Shown here: piece by piece, positions 37,318 to 49,200 of the stretch
Layout: every line of letters begins with the position of its first letter
Numbering within the stretch: the stretch's first letter is position 1
Assembly (NCBI GenBank): GCA_016193485.1
Contig: JACPRZ010000024.1
Coordinates: 1-64,000, forward strand
Direction: 5' to 3'
Origin: Bacteroidota bacterium
Lineage (GTDB): Bacteria > Bacteroidota > Bacteroidia > JACPRZ01
DNA length: 64,000 nt
Made by a program: the position numbers and the translations under genes
The notes under the pieces: model-generated
Database searches by the model: none
Told to the model about the DNA's origin: nothing
Seen by the model: the letters and a program-made list of their open reading frames with translations, nothing else

Positions 37318-37537
37318 TTTCAAAATCCGTTTTCAAATCGGATGAGGAATAATTGAAGTAGGGCATCATAAATTTATCAAGAATCTCAGCAAAAGTTCTT
37401 ATTGAAATTCCGGCAATTTTTGCTGCCTGTCCTAGCGAAAGTTTACCTGCTTCGTAAAGTTTTGCCGCTAAAAACATTTTTACTTCATAACCCGGCATAT
37501 CAACGGAATCCGGAAGTGATAGTTGAATTGTTTTCAT
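37295..37537 (-). CDS. UPF0175 family antitoxin-like protein
   Basis: 80 residues of the UPF0175 family: KTIQLSLPDSV, then AAKLYEAGKLSLGQAAKIAGISIRTFAEIL, a helix-turn-helix-like segment. Members are encoded next to PIN-domain toxins and are taken to be their antitoxins and autoregulators. Here the toxin downstream is reduced to a 48-codon remnant, so the gene may persist as a solitary antitoxin (inference). It overlaps the remnant by 23 bases. Confidence 0.85.
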   Translation of the reverse strand: MKTIQLSLPDSVDMPGYEVKMFLAAKLYEAGKLSLGQAAKIAGISIRTFAEILDKFMMPYFNYSSSDLKTDFENARKHSR

Positions 37538-37641
37538 ATATCAATTTTTTGCAGGGTATTGATTACCCCGGTAATGCAGAATTAAAAAATAACTCATTCT
37601 TTTCCGGGTTTTCCAGTTTTATTTTTCCAAAAATAGTTATT

Positions 37642-38784
37642 TTATTGTTGCAATGACATTGCAATATCCTCAACTAGATCATCTCCGTCCTCCACCCCGA
37701 CACTGAGTCGTATCAGCGAATCGGAAATTCCGGTTTTCATGCGCACTTCTTTCGGAATAGAAGCGTGCGTCATTGAAGCAGGATGGCTTATTAGCGATTC
37801 AACCCCCCCCAGCGATTCGGCAAGGGAAAAAACTTTTGTCCTGGTAACTACATTGTAAGCATCCTCAAGTTTATCGCCCTTCAATGTGAACGACATCATG
37901 CCTCCGAAACCGCTCATCTGTTTTTTTGCAATCGCATGATTGGTATGATCAGGAAAACCAGGCCAGAATACTTTATCAACGTTGGGATGTTTCCTTAGAA
38001 AATAAGCTATTTTTTTTCCGTTTTCGCAGTGCTTCTCCATCCGCAGATGAAGCGTTTTAATGCCGCGCAAAACAAGATAACTGTCCATCGGTCCGGGCGT
38101 GGCTCCGCATGAGTTCTGGATAAAAGCGAGTTTTTCGCGCAAATCATCATTATTAATGCACAGCGCACCCATTACTACATCTGAATGTCCACCGAGATAT
38201 TTTGTAACTGAGTGAGCGACAATATCGGCTCCGAAATCAGCGGGATTCTGCAGATATGGTGATGCAAAAGTGTTATCAACAGCAAGGATAAGGTTATTTT
38301 TTTTTGCAATTTTTGAACAGACAGTGAGATCAATAATGTTCATCATCGGGTTAGTGGGCGTTTCAACCCAAAGGAGTTTTGTGTTTTTTGTCAGGAATTT
38401 TGTGATGTTGCGCGCATCCACCATGTCAACAAAGTGAAATTTGATGCCATAATTGGAAAACACCCGCACGAACATCCTGTAAGAACCGCCATAAAGGTCG
38501 TGTGTGGCGATTACCTCATCACCGGGTTTAAGGAGTTTTATTACGGTATCGGCAGCGCCCATGCCGCTGGAAAAACAAAGGCAGTATTTGGTTTTTTCAA
38601 GCGAGGCAATGCATTTTTCCAGTGCTGTCCGCGTAGGATTTTTGCCGCGCGCATAAACATATCCTTTGTGTTTACCTGGCGCTTCCTGAACATAGGTTGA
38701 GGTCTGAAAAATAGGAGTCATGATCGCACCGGTTGAAGGATCGGGTTCCTGGCCGGCATGTATCGCTTTTGTACCGAATTTCAT
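37642..38784 (-). CDS. PLP-dependent trans-sulfuration enzyme (cystathionine gamma-synthase/lyase family)
   Basis: 380 residues from ATG 38784; the upstream in-frame extension to 38874 runs through the promoter and is rejected. Cys/Met metabolism PLP family landmarks: MKFGTKAIHAGQEPDPSTGA, SSGMGAADTVIKLLKPGDEV, VETPTNPMMNIIDL and the PLP-binding Lys195 in AHSVTKYLGGHSD; the end reads IRLSVGVEDGDDLVEDI. The sequence fits cystathionine gamma-lyase or gamma-synthase; the two cannot be separated by eye. It links methionine and cysteine metabolism, alongside the sulfate genes elsewhere in the window. A G8 run occurs near 37803 (complement). Confidence 0.92.
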   Translation of the reverse strand: MKFGTKAIHAGQEPDPSTGAIMTPIFQTSTYVQEAPGKHKGYVYARGKNPTRTALEKCIASLEKTKYCLCFSSGMGAADTVIKLLKPGDEVIATHDLYGGSYRMFVRVFSNYGIKFHFVDMVDARNITKFLTKNTKLLWVETPTNPMMNIIDLTVCSKIAKKNNLILAVDNTFASPYLQNPADFGADIVAHSVTKYLGGHSDVVMGALCINNDDLREKLAFIQNSCGATPGPMDSYLVLRGIKTLHLRMEKHCENGKKIAYFLRKHPNVDKVFWPGFPDHTNHAIAKKQMSGFGGMMSFTLKGDKLEDAYNVVTRTKVFSLAESLGGVESLISHPASMTHASIPKEVRMKTGISDSLIRLSVGVEDGDDLVEDIAMSLQQ

Positions 38785-38807
38785 TGGGGATGTTATTCTA
38801 TCGGTAA

Positions 38808-38815
38808 CAAAGGTA
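38808..38815 (-). promoter_or_regulatory. Bacteroidota -7 promoter element for the trans-sulfuration gene
   Basis: TACCTTTG on the minus strand, 23 bases before ATG 38784. Confidence 0.6.
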
Positions 38816-38850
38816 AGAAATTGAAGTGTTTCGGATTGGAATGGGAAAAT

Positions 38851-38858
38851 TACCTTTG
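38851..38858 (+). promoter_or_regulatory. Bacteroidota -7 promoter element for ctaA
   Basis: TACCTTTG on the plus strand, 55 bases before ATG 38914, facing away from the minus-strand copy at 38808. A TTTCG at 38829-38833, 17 bases upstream, could serve as a weak -33 box. Confidence 0.55.
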
Positions 38859-38913
38859 CAAGATTAATTACCAATTACCCTATCCCTTATTCCTTGAATT
38901 TTCCTATACCGCC

Positions 38914-39984
38914 ATGAAAGTCATTTATTACTGGTTACTCTCCGGTTTAATCCTCGTCTTTGCCATGGTCGTTGTGGGCGGCATCACCCGCCTTACCCAC
39001 TCCGGATTATCCATAACTGAATGGGATGTGATAATGGGTGCGATACCCCCCCTCAGCGAAAATGAATGGGCTGAATTGTTTGAAAAATACCAGCAGTCAC
39101 CGGAATACGAAAAAGTAAATTTCAGTTTTACCCTTCCTGATTTTAAAGAAATCTTCTGGTGGGAATATGTTCACCGGCTTCTCGGGCGCATCATCGGAAT
39201 TGTTTTTATCATTCCTTTTATATGGTTTATTGGTACAAAAAAACTTTCCGGAAGATTATTATGGCAGGTAATAGGCATTTTTCTGCTTGGCGCCTTCCAG
39301 GGATTGCTCGGCTGGCTGATGGTGGAAAGCGGGCTTGTTGACATTCCCCGTGTGAGCCATTACCGCCTTGCCGCTCACCTGGTAACGGCTATGGCTACTA
39401 TGGGGTATATACTTTGGGTGGCAATGGAAGTTTCAAGTTCCAAGTCCCAAGTTCCAAGTCCCAAGTCCCAAATCCCAAGTCCCAAGTTCCAAGTCCCGAA
39501 ATACATTACTTCACATCTATTATATATCAAACGATTGACGTTTTTCCTTTTTTGCATTACCATACTTCAAATTATTTACGGTGTTTTTGTTGCTGGACTC
39601 CGGGCAGGACTGATATATAATACTTTTCCGATGATGGGTGATGAATGGATATCTTCATGGGTTATTGAAGGATTCCGCCATCGCGGATTTGTGAGTTTGT
39701 TTGAAAACCTGGCAACCGTGCAGTTTATTCACAGGTGGTTGGCATTTGTGGTTTTCTTTCTTGTGGCGTGGCAGTTTTTATTATCCGTTAAAATTCCTCC
39801 GCTGAAAAAAGGCGCACTGTTCCTGCTGATTGCCGTATCGCTTCAACTCCTGCTTGGAGTTCTTGCGCTTCTTTTTGCCGTTCCGTTATGGATTGGCGTT
39901 GCGCATCAGGCGGTGGCGATGCTGATTTTTTGCAGTATTATTTATCATTTTTTTATACTGTACCAAATTTTACAGGATAAATGA
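38914..39984 (+). CDS. ctaA: Heme A synthase (COX15/CtaA)
   Basis: 356 residues, eight predicted membrane helices in two four-helix halves. Start chosen at ATG 38914 after the promoter; upstream in-frame codons have no homology. Landmarks: VVVGGITRLTHSGLSITEWDVIMGAIPPL, EYVHRLLGRIIG with heme-ligand His, ESGLVDIPRVSHYRLAAHLVTA, and in the second half AGLRAGLIYNTFPMMGDEW, QFIHRWLAF and VAHQAVAML. It oxidises heme O to heme A for cytochrome oxidase. An in-frame array of AAGTCCC/AAGTTCC words at 39430-39500 adds a ~24-residue Ser/Pro/Lys-rich loop (SSKSQVPSPKSQIPSPKFQ) between the two halves. Confidence 0.94.
   Translation: MKVIYYWLLSGLILVFAMVVVGGITRLTHSGLSITEWDVIMGAIPPLSENEWAELFEKYQQSPEYEKVNFSFTLPDFKEIFWWEYVHRLLGRIIGIVFIIPFIWFIGTKKLSGRLLWQVIGIFLLGAFQGLLGWLMVESGLVDIPRVSHYRLAAHLVTAMATMGYILWVAMEVSSSKSQVPSPKSQIPSPKFQVPKYITSHLLYIKRLTFFLFCITILQIIYGVFVAGLRAGLIYNTFPMMGDEWISSWVIEGFRHRGFVSLFENLATVQFIHRWLAFVVFFLVAWQFLLSVKIPPLKKGALFLLIAVSLQLLLGVLALLFAVPLWIGVAHQAVAMLIFCSIIYHFFILYQILQDK
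39430..39500 (+). repeat. AAGTCCCAAGTTCC iterated array inside ctaA
   Basis: About ten copies of the 7-base words AAGTCCC/AAGTTCC in a row, encoding repeated SQVPSPK. The period of 7 shifts frame with each unit, yet the total stays in frame. Related inverted words are at 18143-18232. Confidence 0.85.
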
Positions 39985-40101
39985 TAAGGAAATTTTAGAA
40001 TTCATCAATGCTGATCGCTGAACATTAACCACAAACCGGCATATCTCGTGGTTTTTCTAACCTGGTACTTTTTTTTCCTACCTTGCACTCCCGTTCATCT
40101 T

Positions 40102-40212
40102 GGGTGTATCCCAAAACTCATATTTATCGTCCTAAAGGGGGGTAAGTAGTGTAGTTCACTATCTGGTGGTATTCTCCAAACGGGTGGGGGATGTGAGTTT
40201 TGTGGTACACCC
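40102..40212. mobile_element. MITE-like element with terminal inverted repeats
   Basis: GGGTGTATCCCAAAACTCAT (40102-40121, plus AT) is matched at 40191-40212 by ATGTGAGTTTTGTGGTACAC plus CC in inverse orientation, about 19 of 22 positions. The 111-base unit has no ORF. Flanks TTCATCTT and TTCAACCT are only a partial target-site duplication. No transposase is present. It occupies most of the ctaA-adhesin gap (39985-40261), in which nothing else was seen. Confidence 0.45.
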
Positions 40213-40261
40213 TTCAACCTTCTTACCTTGTTTTGCGTCTGATTAAAGAACAACTAACTCC

Positions 40262-43200
40262 ATGATTTACCCCATGCGCTTTTTTGCCCTTTTGTTATTA
40301 TTTTTCTCTTTTGCCGGAACCACTTCCGCCTTAACCATTACTTCCGTCTCCAGCGGCAACTGGAACACCAGTTCCACGTGGGATTGCAATTGTATCCCCG
40401 GTTCTGCCGATGATGTAATAGTCGGCCATTCAGTAGGTATATCCAATACCGCAACTGCCGGCTCAATGACCATTAATTCAGTTGCCTCACTCAATGTCGG
40501 TAATGCATTTATGGTGAATGGCTCTGTGACCATCAATGGCACCCTGACCATTACCTCAACTACCGGTTCCAAAAATTTCGGTGACATTCTTATCAACTCA
40601 ATCGGCACATGGAACAATTCATCCAACGCAAATGTTACCGTTAACGGTAATCTGACCAATAATGGCTCTTTTACCAGCGGAACCGGCACTTGCACTTTTA
40701 CGGGGTCTGGGAAATTCTTTGACGGGAGTTCATCAATTACAATCCAAATGGCTCAGATCAACGGGAGTTATACAAACAATAATAATTTATTGATCACTTT
40801 CAGTTTATCAGGCAACGGATCACTTACGCAGTCAACAAATACACTACTTCAACTCGGGGGCACTGTCACCATTTCAACCCTTACGGCATCTGCGTCAGGT
40901 AATACTGTTATTTATAACGCCAATGGTTCCCAGACAATCTTCTGCACCACATATTACAATCTTACATTGACGGGCAGCGGTACGAAAACATTTTCGTGCA
41001 ACACTTTCATAAACGGGCAACTTACAAATAACAGCAGTACAACGCTTGATGCAACTACTTTTACAATTACCCTTAGCGGAAATTTTATCAATGACGGGAA
41101 TTTTTTCCCGAGTTCCAGCACTTTTTTTCTTGCCGGCAGCGCGGTACAATCTCTTTCAGGATTTTCAACCATTACATTTAATAATCTTACCATAAACAAT
41201 GTCTCTTCAACCGGAATCACGCTGAATCAGGATGTTACTGTCATGGGAACATTGATGCTGAATGACGGAATTATTTATTCAAGCAGCGCAAACCTTCTTA
41301 TCCTGAGCGCGGGTTCAACCGTGTCCCCTCAGGGCGGAACACAGACAAGTTTTGTGGATGGGCCCGTCAGGAAAACCGGCAGCACCGCTTTTGTATTTCC
41401 CACCGGAGATAATGGCCGTTGGCGCAGAATAGCCATGTCCGCGCTTGCTTCAGCAACCGACCAGTTTGATGCCGAATATTTTTTTCAGGGTTATGGCAAT
41501 TACAACCTTGAGACGGATCCTTCCCCGTCAGAACAATTAACCGATGTGAGCCAGGGTGAGTACTGGACACTCGACCGCACCGCAGGAACAGCAACCCCGC
41601 AAATAACTTTGGCATGGGAAGATGCTTCCGCCAGCGGCATTGATGATTGCGGTGATCTGAGAATAGCGCGTTTCAATAGTGTCTCTTCCTGGTGGGAAAA
41701 TAATAATGATAATGTAATTACTAACGGCTCCTGCACCGGAACTAATCCCGGAACAATCACTACCGGCTCCGCGGTCTTTACTTTCAGCCCTTTTACTTTC
41801 GGATCAAAAAATGCACTGGTAAATCCTCTTTTTGTCTTCGCATGCACGCCTGCAACTTTTTGGGTTACCGACACCACCGACAGCGGTGCCGGCTCCCTGC
41901 GCCAGGCGATTACAGATGCCAATGCAAATTGCGGCCACGATACCATTAAATTCAATCTTGGTATGGCAAGCGCCTACAAAATCGCAGTCCTGACACCACT
42001 CCCCCCCCTTACGGATACTTCTGGCGTAACCATTGACGGATGGAGCAACATGAATAATTCCGGAATACCGAATACTGTTTCTATTTTCAATACTTCAGCC
42101 GGTAATCCGCTCAATCCGGTCTATAAAATTATTCTTACGAATTCCGGCAGTGTTCCCGTTGGACTGCAACTGGCAAGCGATAATAATGTAATCCAGGGGA
42201 TGGTGCTGCAGGATTTTGGTGACGGAACGGTATCCAACAATGATATTGCGATTATTGTCACCGGCAACAATAATAAAATCCTCGGCTGTTTTATCGGAAT
42301 GGCTCCGGATGGAATCACAAAGGGTACACGCACATGGGCAGGCATCGAAATAAGCGGGCAGAATAATATCATTGGTGACGGTACTGCTGCAGGAACCAAC
42401 CTGATTTCCGGAATGAACAATGGTGGTTATGGCATATCCATAACAGGATCAAATGCTGCCACAAATTCCGTCATGGGGAATATTATCGGCTTGCAAAAGA
42501 ATGGCGTTTCAATGGTATTTGCTTCACAGACATCTGGAATTTATATTTCGGGGGGGGCATCCGGAAACAAAATCGGGGACATTTCAGGGGAAGGCAATGT
42601 AATTTCAGGAAACGCAGGTTATGGAATTGAGATTTCCAATTCGGAAAACAATAAAATTATCGGCAACATTATCGGACCCCAGTCCAACGGCACTTTCGTT
42701 GTTGCTTCCAATACGCAACTGATAGGAGTCAGGGTAGTTGATGCAGGCGGTAATATTATCGGTGGCGCTACATCATTGGAAAGGAACATAATTTCAGCGA
42801 ATGGAACTTCGGGTATTGCCATAACCGGTATGAATGCAACGCTCAATGAAATTATTGGAAATTATATCGGCACTTCTGCCAGCGGCTCATCAATTATCTC
42901 ATCCGGTTCCCAGGATTATGGAGTACAGATTGCTTCGGGCGCATCTTCAAATATCATTGGCGGAACCGGTCTTGGTGAAGGCAACCTGATTTCAGGGAAT
43001 ACGAATTACGGTATTTATTTCAGCAGTTCCGGTACAGGAGGCAATACCGTACTCGGCAACATAATAGGACCCCAGGCAAATGGCACTTCCTATTTAACAG
43101 GGAATCTGCAAAGTTACGGCATTTATATTTTCCAGTCGCCTGCCAATATCATTGGCGGAACCACAACGGCTGAACGGAATGTTATTTCGGCAAATGAAAT

Positions 43201-46200
43201 TGGCGGGCTCTATTTATTCGGTGCATCAACAACCGGAAATTATGTCAAAGGAAATTATATAGGTATTGACAGGAATGGAACTTCATTCATTACATCATCC
43301 ACACAGGATTATGGAATGTTCATCGGTTCATCTGCGGTCTCAAACATCATTGGCGGAAGCAATGCGGGCGAAGGCAACCTGATTTCAGGTAATTCCAATT
43401 ATGGCATTTATATAGCCCCCGCTTCTACCGTTGGAAATACGGTCAAAGGAAATATTATCGGACCTCAATTTAACGGTTCATCTTTTATAAACGGGAATCT
43501 CCAGAACTACGGTGTTTTTATCGACCTTTCCGGGGGTAACATCATTGGCGGAAATAATGCTGGTGAGCGAAATATCATTTCCGGGAATCAAACTGCCGGT
43601 GTGATGATTTCTTCTTCCGATTCAAATTCAATTAAGGGTAATTATATAGGAATTGACAGTTCCGGAACAACCTTTATCGCTTCAAGCAGTCAGGACTATG
43701 GTGTATCTATTACCGGAAGTTCATCGGGAAATTTAATTGGCGGTGCAAATGCCGGAGACGGAAATGTGATCAGCGGAAACACATCTTCCGGGATACTTAC
43801 AACCTCATTTTCCCTTGGAGGGAATACAGTTAAAGGGAATATTATTGGTCCGCAGGCAGATGGAGCGACATATCTCGTTTCCAATACGCAATCCATCGGT
43901 ATTGCTATTAATAATTCTGCAAATAACATTATCGGGAATAATTCAACCGCAGAAAGAAATATTATTTCTGCAAACACTATTTATGGAATTTATATTTCCG
44001 GTTCCGGGTCTTTCGGAAATTTTATCAGGGGAAATTATATCGGTCCGGATATTTCTGGTACACTGATTATTTCCGGATCCAACCAGGATTACGGGATACA
44101 GATTACTTCAGGTTCGGAACTCAATACCATCGGTGGAGATGCTTTTGCAGGGTATGGCAATCTTATATCAGGTAATACAAACAACGGGATTTTTATTAAT
44201 TCTACTGTAACAAACGGAAATATTATCTGGGGAAATATTATTGGTCCGCAAATGGACGGCAATACATTTCTGGCATCCAACACGCAGGTAGCGGGAATTG
44301 CCCTGTACGGTTCGGCCGGTAATATTATCGGGGGAAATTCCGATACGACACGAAATATTATTTCCGGCAATTTTAATTACGGCATTTATATACAGGATAC
44401 AACGGCAACCGGAAATATTATTACGGGGAATTATATCGGACCCGGGAAAAACAGCGCTTCCATTGCTTCCAGCAGTCAGAATCGCGGTGTTTATATCCTC
44501 TCATCTGCTTCGTCTGATTTTATTGGAGGAAGCGGTCCGGGCGAAGGAAATATTATTGCCTATAATACCGCAAATGGCGTTGAGATTTTTTCAGCAGGTT
44601 CTATCAATAACCTCATATCACGCAATTCCATTTACAGTAATCCCACAACCGCCATTAAACTTAACTATGGCGCCAGTCAGGGCAATAACGGTAAACCCGT
44701 GCCGGTTGTCTCTGGTGCAAATACCGCATTGGTAACCGGTACTTCTGAACCGGGTGATGTGGTTGAAATTTTTAAAAACACATCCGGTAATTGCCAGGAT
44801 GCTGTTACCTATCTCGGTACTGTTGTTACGGACACTGCGGGCAGGTGGGCTTTTCCGGTAACGCTTACCACAAGCGAATATGTCCTTGCCACGGCAACCG
44901 ATACAGCAAACAATACATCCGAATTTTCCGCCTGCCGCGTTGCTGTTTCCTGCTCAGGGTTTGCAGCGACAATTGTTAAAACAGATGTTTCCTGCGGTGG
45001 CTCCATTGACGGCTCCGCAACAGTTTTTATTGCCGGAGGTACAATTCCATATTCTTATGCATGGAGCAATGGCGAAACGCTTTCAACAATAACCGGACTA
45101 TCAGCCGGGTCGTATACTGTAACCGTTTCCGATTTGAATGCCTGCGGTGATACGCTCACTGTTACCATTACAGAACCGCTGGCAATTTCCATCACTGAAT
45201 CTGAAAATGACATCTCATGTAATGGCGCGATGGACGGTTCCATAAATATTACCGTTTCCGGAGGCGCTCCATCCTATTCTTTTCAATGGTCAAATCTTGA
45301 AACAACAGAGGATATTACGGGCCTTTCAGCGGGAATCTATACGGTTACCGTAACCGACCTGTCCGGATGCACGGCTGATTCATCTTTTACTCTCACCCAG
45401 CCAGCACAATTATCCGCTTCAACCGTAGTCCTGCCGGTAAGTTGCTATGGCGACAGCACCGGTTCAATTGACATGACGGTAACCGGTGGCACCCCCCCCT
45501 ATGTATATTCTTGGAGCAGCGGTGATTCTACCGAAGACCTCTCAAACCTTGCAGCCGGAACATATCTGGTGACCATAACCGATTCCAATAATTGTATTCT
45601 GGCAACCGGAACAATTATCACCCAACCGTCTGTCCTGTCAGTAATAACTACCTCAACTTTTAATTACGATACCTGCAACGGTACAGTGTTCGCAAACGTC
45701 ACCGGTGGCGCTCTCCCCTATAATTATCTTTGGGATGACACTTCCGGTGCAACAACTGATACAGTTACCGGTCTTTGCGGTGGCGCTTACCATGTGACGG
45801 TAACTGATAATAACGGATGCACCGCCACAGATTCGGCAACGGTAATTACGGCAATGGTCAGTTTTACCATTGATACATCGGGCGGCTGCCCTCCGGTTAC
45901 AGTGAATTTCACCAATACAAGTAATCTTGGAGTATCTGGAGTAGCATACCTCTGGTACTTCGGTACCGATGGTCCTTATTTTGTCTATGATACTTCCTAT
46001 ACATTTAATTCCGGGGGAATTTTTCCGGTTTATCTTTTCGCTATTGATACGGATTTGAACGTTCTCGGAAACGATTCTATGAATCTCGCTTTTTCCGGCT
46101 CATCGGGATTTTTTGTGATGACCGATGATACTGTCTGCCCCGGTGATAATATAATATTTGTTGATGATGTAAATAGTTCCCCCTATTATGACTGGAATTT

Positions 46201-49200
46201 CGGGGACGGGTTTTACCAGAACGGACCGAATAATCTTGTTATCCATTCATGGTATTCACCCGGAACTTATTACGTTTCTCTTGCCGTTAATACGGTATGC
46301 GGTGCCGATACGATTAACCAACCTGTTGTTGTCTCCAATATTTCAGCATTAGCCGGTCCGATACAGGCGGGTCCGCAACCCGTTTGCCCGGGTGATCAAC
46401 TGCAAATCGCCTCTTTTGGCTCGGCAGGGAATTTTACATGGGATTTCGGTGACGGAACGGTTGGATATTCCGGTCTTCCCTATACGGTTCATACGTACGA
46501 CAGCGCTGGATCATATATAATTTCCATGACCGTAACCAACGGTTGCAATTTTGTTTTCAGCGCAGCAGATACTTTCATCGTCTCAGGCGGTCTGCCGGTA
46601 ACCGGGAATTTTGAAATTACCGCCAACCCCGATCCGGTTTGCCCTGGCGACCTGGTGAAATTCAAATTCGAGGAAGGTGAAAATTTTTCGGGTTACCAAT
46701 GGGATTTCGGTGACGGAAATACATTTTCCGGATATTCAACTGTTTTTCATTCCTATTCTTCAACCGGAAATTATAATATCTCCGTAACCGTCACCAACGG
46801 TTGCGGCTCATCAACACTCATAACTACGACCGTTTCGGTGCAGAACGGTGTAACGGCAGAAGCAGGTGAATACTCTTACGGTGTCATTCCCTCGGCAGCA
46901 TGCCCAAACGACTCAATTATTTTCTATATTGACGGGCTGACAGAGGGGGGGTATGTATGGAATTTCGGTGACGGAAACAGCGACTCGGTTTTCACTCCTT
47001 TTGACAGTTCGGCAATAATTGCGCATGCTTATTCCGCAACGGGTACCTATCAGGCGACTATAACCATCACTAACGGCTGCGGCAGCAGTGTAACCGATAC
47101 GATTGCGGTCTGGGTGAGCGATTCTTTTTCTGTGATTCCTTCCTGGTGGGGTGAAGGTTTTACATGGGAGGGTCGTAATGAAGGTCCTTTATCCGTCTGT
47201 CAGCCGGTGGATTTTTTTGCATTTGGCGGCTCTCTTTTTACATGGGATTTTGGCGATGGCGACACGCTTTCAACTTTTTCTCTTGGCGTAAGCCATACCT
47301 ATAATTCTGCCGGATTTTATACGGTAACATTAGATGTACAGAACTCCTGCGGCAACAGCCGGCAATACAGTAATTTGATCCGGATTACCGGCTCATGCAC
47401 CCCGCCTTCAGTTTCGTTTACTGCTGCCAACCCATCCTGTTCCGGCAGCAATGACGGATGGATAGAAGCGACTGCAGCCGGTGGCACCCCCCCTTATACT
47501 TTTCAATGGAGTACGGGTGAAATCACTACCGATACTTTGCTTTCCCTGGTTGACAGTTTGGCTGGAGGAACTTATTACCTGACGCTGACCGATGCAATCA
47601 ATGCCCAGGCAACCGACACCATTATACTGACACCTCCTTCCTCCCTGTCTATGGTTTTTGCCTTCACCGATGTCACCTGCAACGATACATGTGACGGAAC
47701 TGCCGCATTATCGGTTTCCGGTGGCACCCCCCCCTATACTTTTTCCTGGAGTAATGGCGCCAACTCGCCATCCCTTTCCTCCCTCTGTATCGGTATTTAT
47801 CCCGTGACCGTTACTGACTCACTTTCCTGTATTGCAACCGATAGCGCTGCCATTGGCGGTATTCCCGGCTTTTTTGCCGACTTGGCCGGAAATCCCGATA
47901 CCAACTGGATAAGCCCGGCAACGGTAAGAGACGGTTTGTGCTGTACAGCCGGAGCCCCGGACCGCTGCGTTCATTTTATTGTCAATACCGACTCGCTGGC
48001 CGACCGTATATATATCAATATAAATTCCGGTGCAGTTCCTCCCGGTTCAAATTATTATATTGACAATTGCGACCCGGCTTCTACCACATTGCTCGGTGAT
48101 ACCCTTTGTCTTACTGCAAGCGGCCAGCACAATATCACTTTTTGCAAACCTGGCACCAATGTCAATGATTATATAATCGGAACCAGGAAAAGGCCTTCAG
48201 TTAATGCGGGTAGTGATATTATGGTATGCCCGGAAACTGATTCCATACCGCTCAATTCATCCGGCTCAGGAGCGGTTTCATATTTATGGACATCTTCAGG
48301 TAGCGGCTCTTTTTATCCTAACGCTTCTGCGATCAATCCGGTTTATATTCCCTCTGCAACGGATAGTGCATCCGGGGGGCTGGTGGAATTGGTTTTCTGG
48401 GGCGTGGGAACCTGCACCAATGTTCGGGATACAGTACTTATTCAATTTGTACAACCGATATCATTGTCTGTTACTTCAACGCCAGAATGTGAACCCAATA
48501 CCGGTGTCGCGTCAGTATCTGCGACCGGTGGCGCTCCCCCCTATGCCTTCCTGTGGAGCAATGGCGACACTGATTCATGGGCAGCGGCACTTACCAGCGG
48601 CACCTATACTGTTACTGTGACTGATGCTGCGGGATGCGGTAACTCGGTTACCGCTTCTGTCGGATCAGGTGTAGCATTTACCGCAGCCATTAGCGCTTTG
48701 ATAAATCCTTTCTGCAATGGCGGTTCTGACGGGACTGCAACGGCAATCGGTTCAAACATGCCATCGCAGTCATTTTCTGTTGCACCTAACGCAGCTATTC
48801 CGGATACCGGGTGCAGTTCATTCAACGGTGTCAACAGTATGATTAATGTAAGCGGTTATTCTGTTGCCGTCAACAGTTCCGGAATTAAAGCCACTCTGAA
48901 CATCATCCACACTTTTGACAGCGACCTTCAAATATTCCTGACTGCACCCAATGGCAATACATTGATGCTCTCAACAGGAAATGGCGGAAATGACAGTAAT
49001 TATATCAATACTGTTTTTACTGATGGCGCCCTGATTAGCATCACCATGGGATCTCCTCCATTTACCGGCATATTCAAACCCGAAGGCGGTTTAACTGCCT
49101 CGTGCGGTGTGACACCAACTATCGCAACTTTCGGTGCAATCGGGGGGGGGAGTATTAATCCGAATGGAAATTGGACATTGAAGGTTTTCGATAATATGGT

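Noticed and set aside
42960-44560. Repeated GGAAATTATAT/ATTATCGG words that could suggest a DNA-level array
   Set aside because: They follow the beta-helix protein repeat with diverged DNA between; explained by the protein fold.
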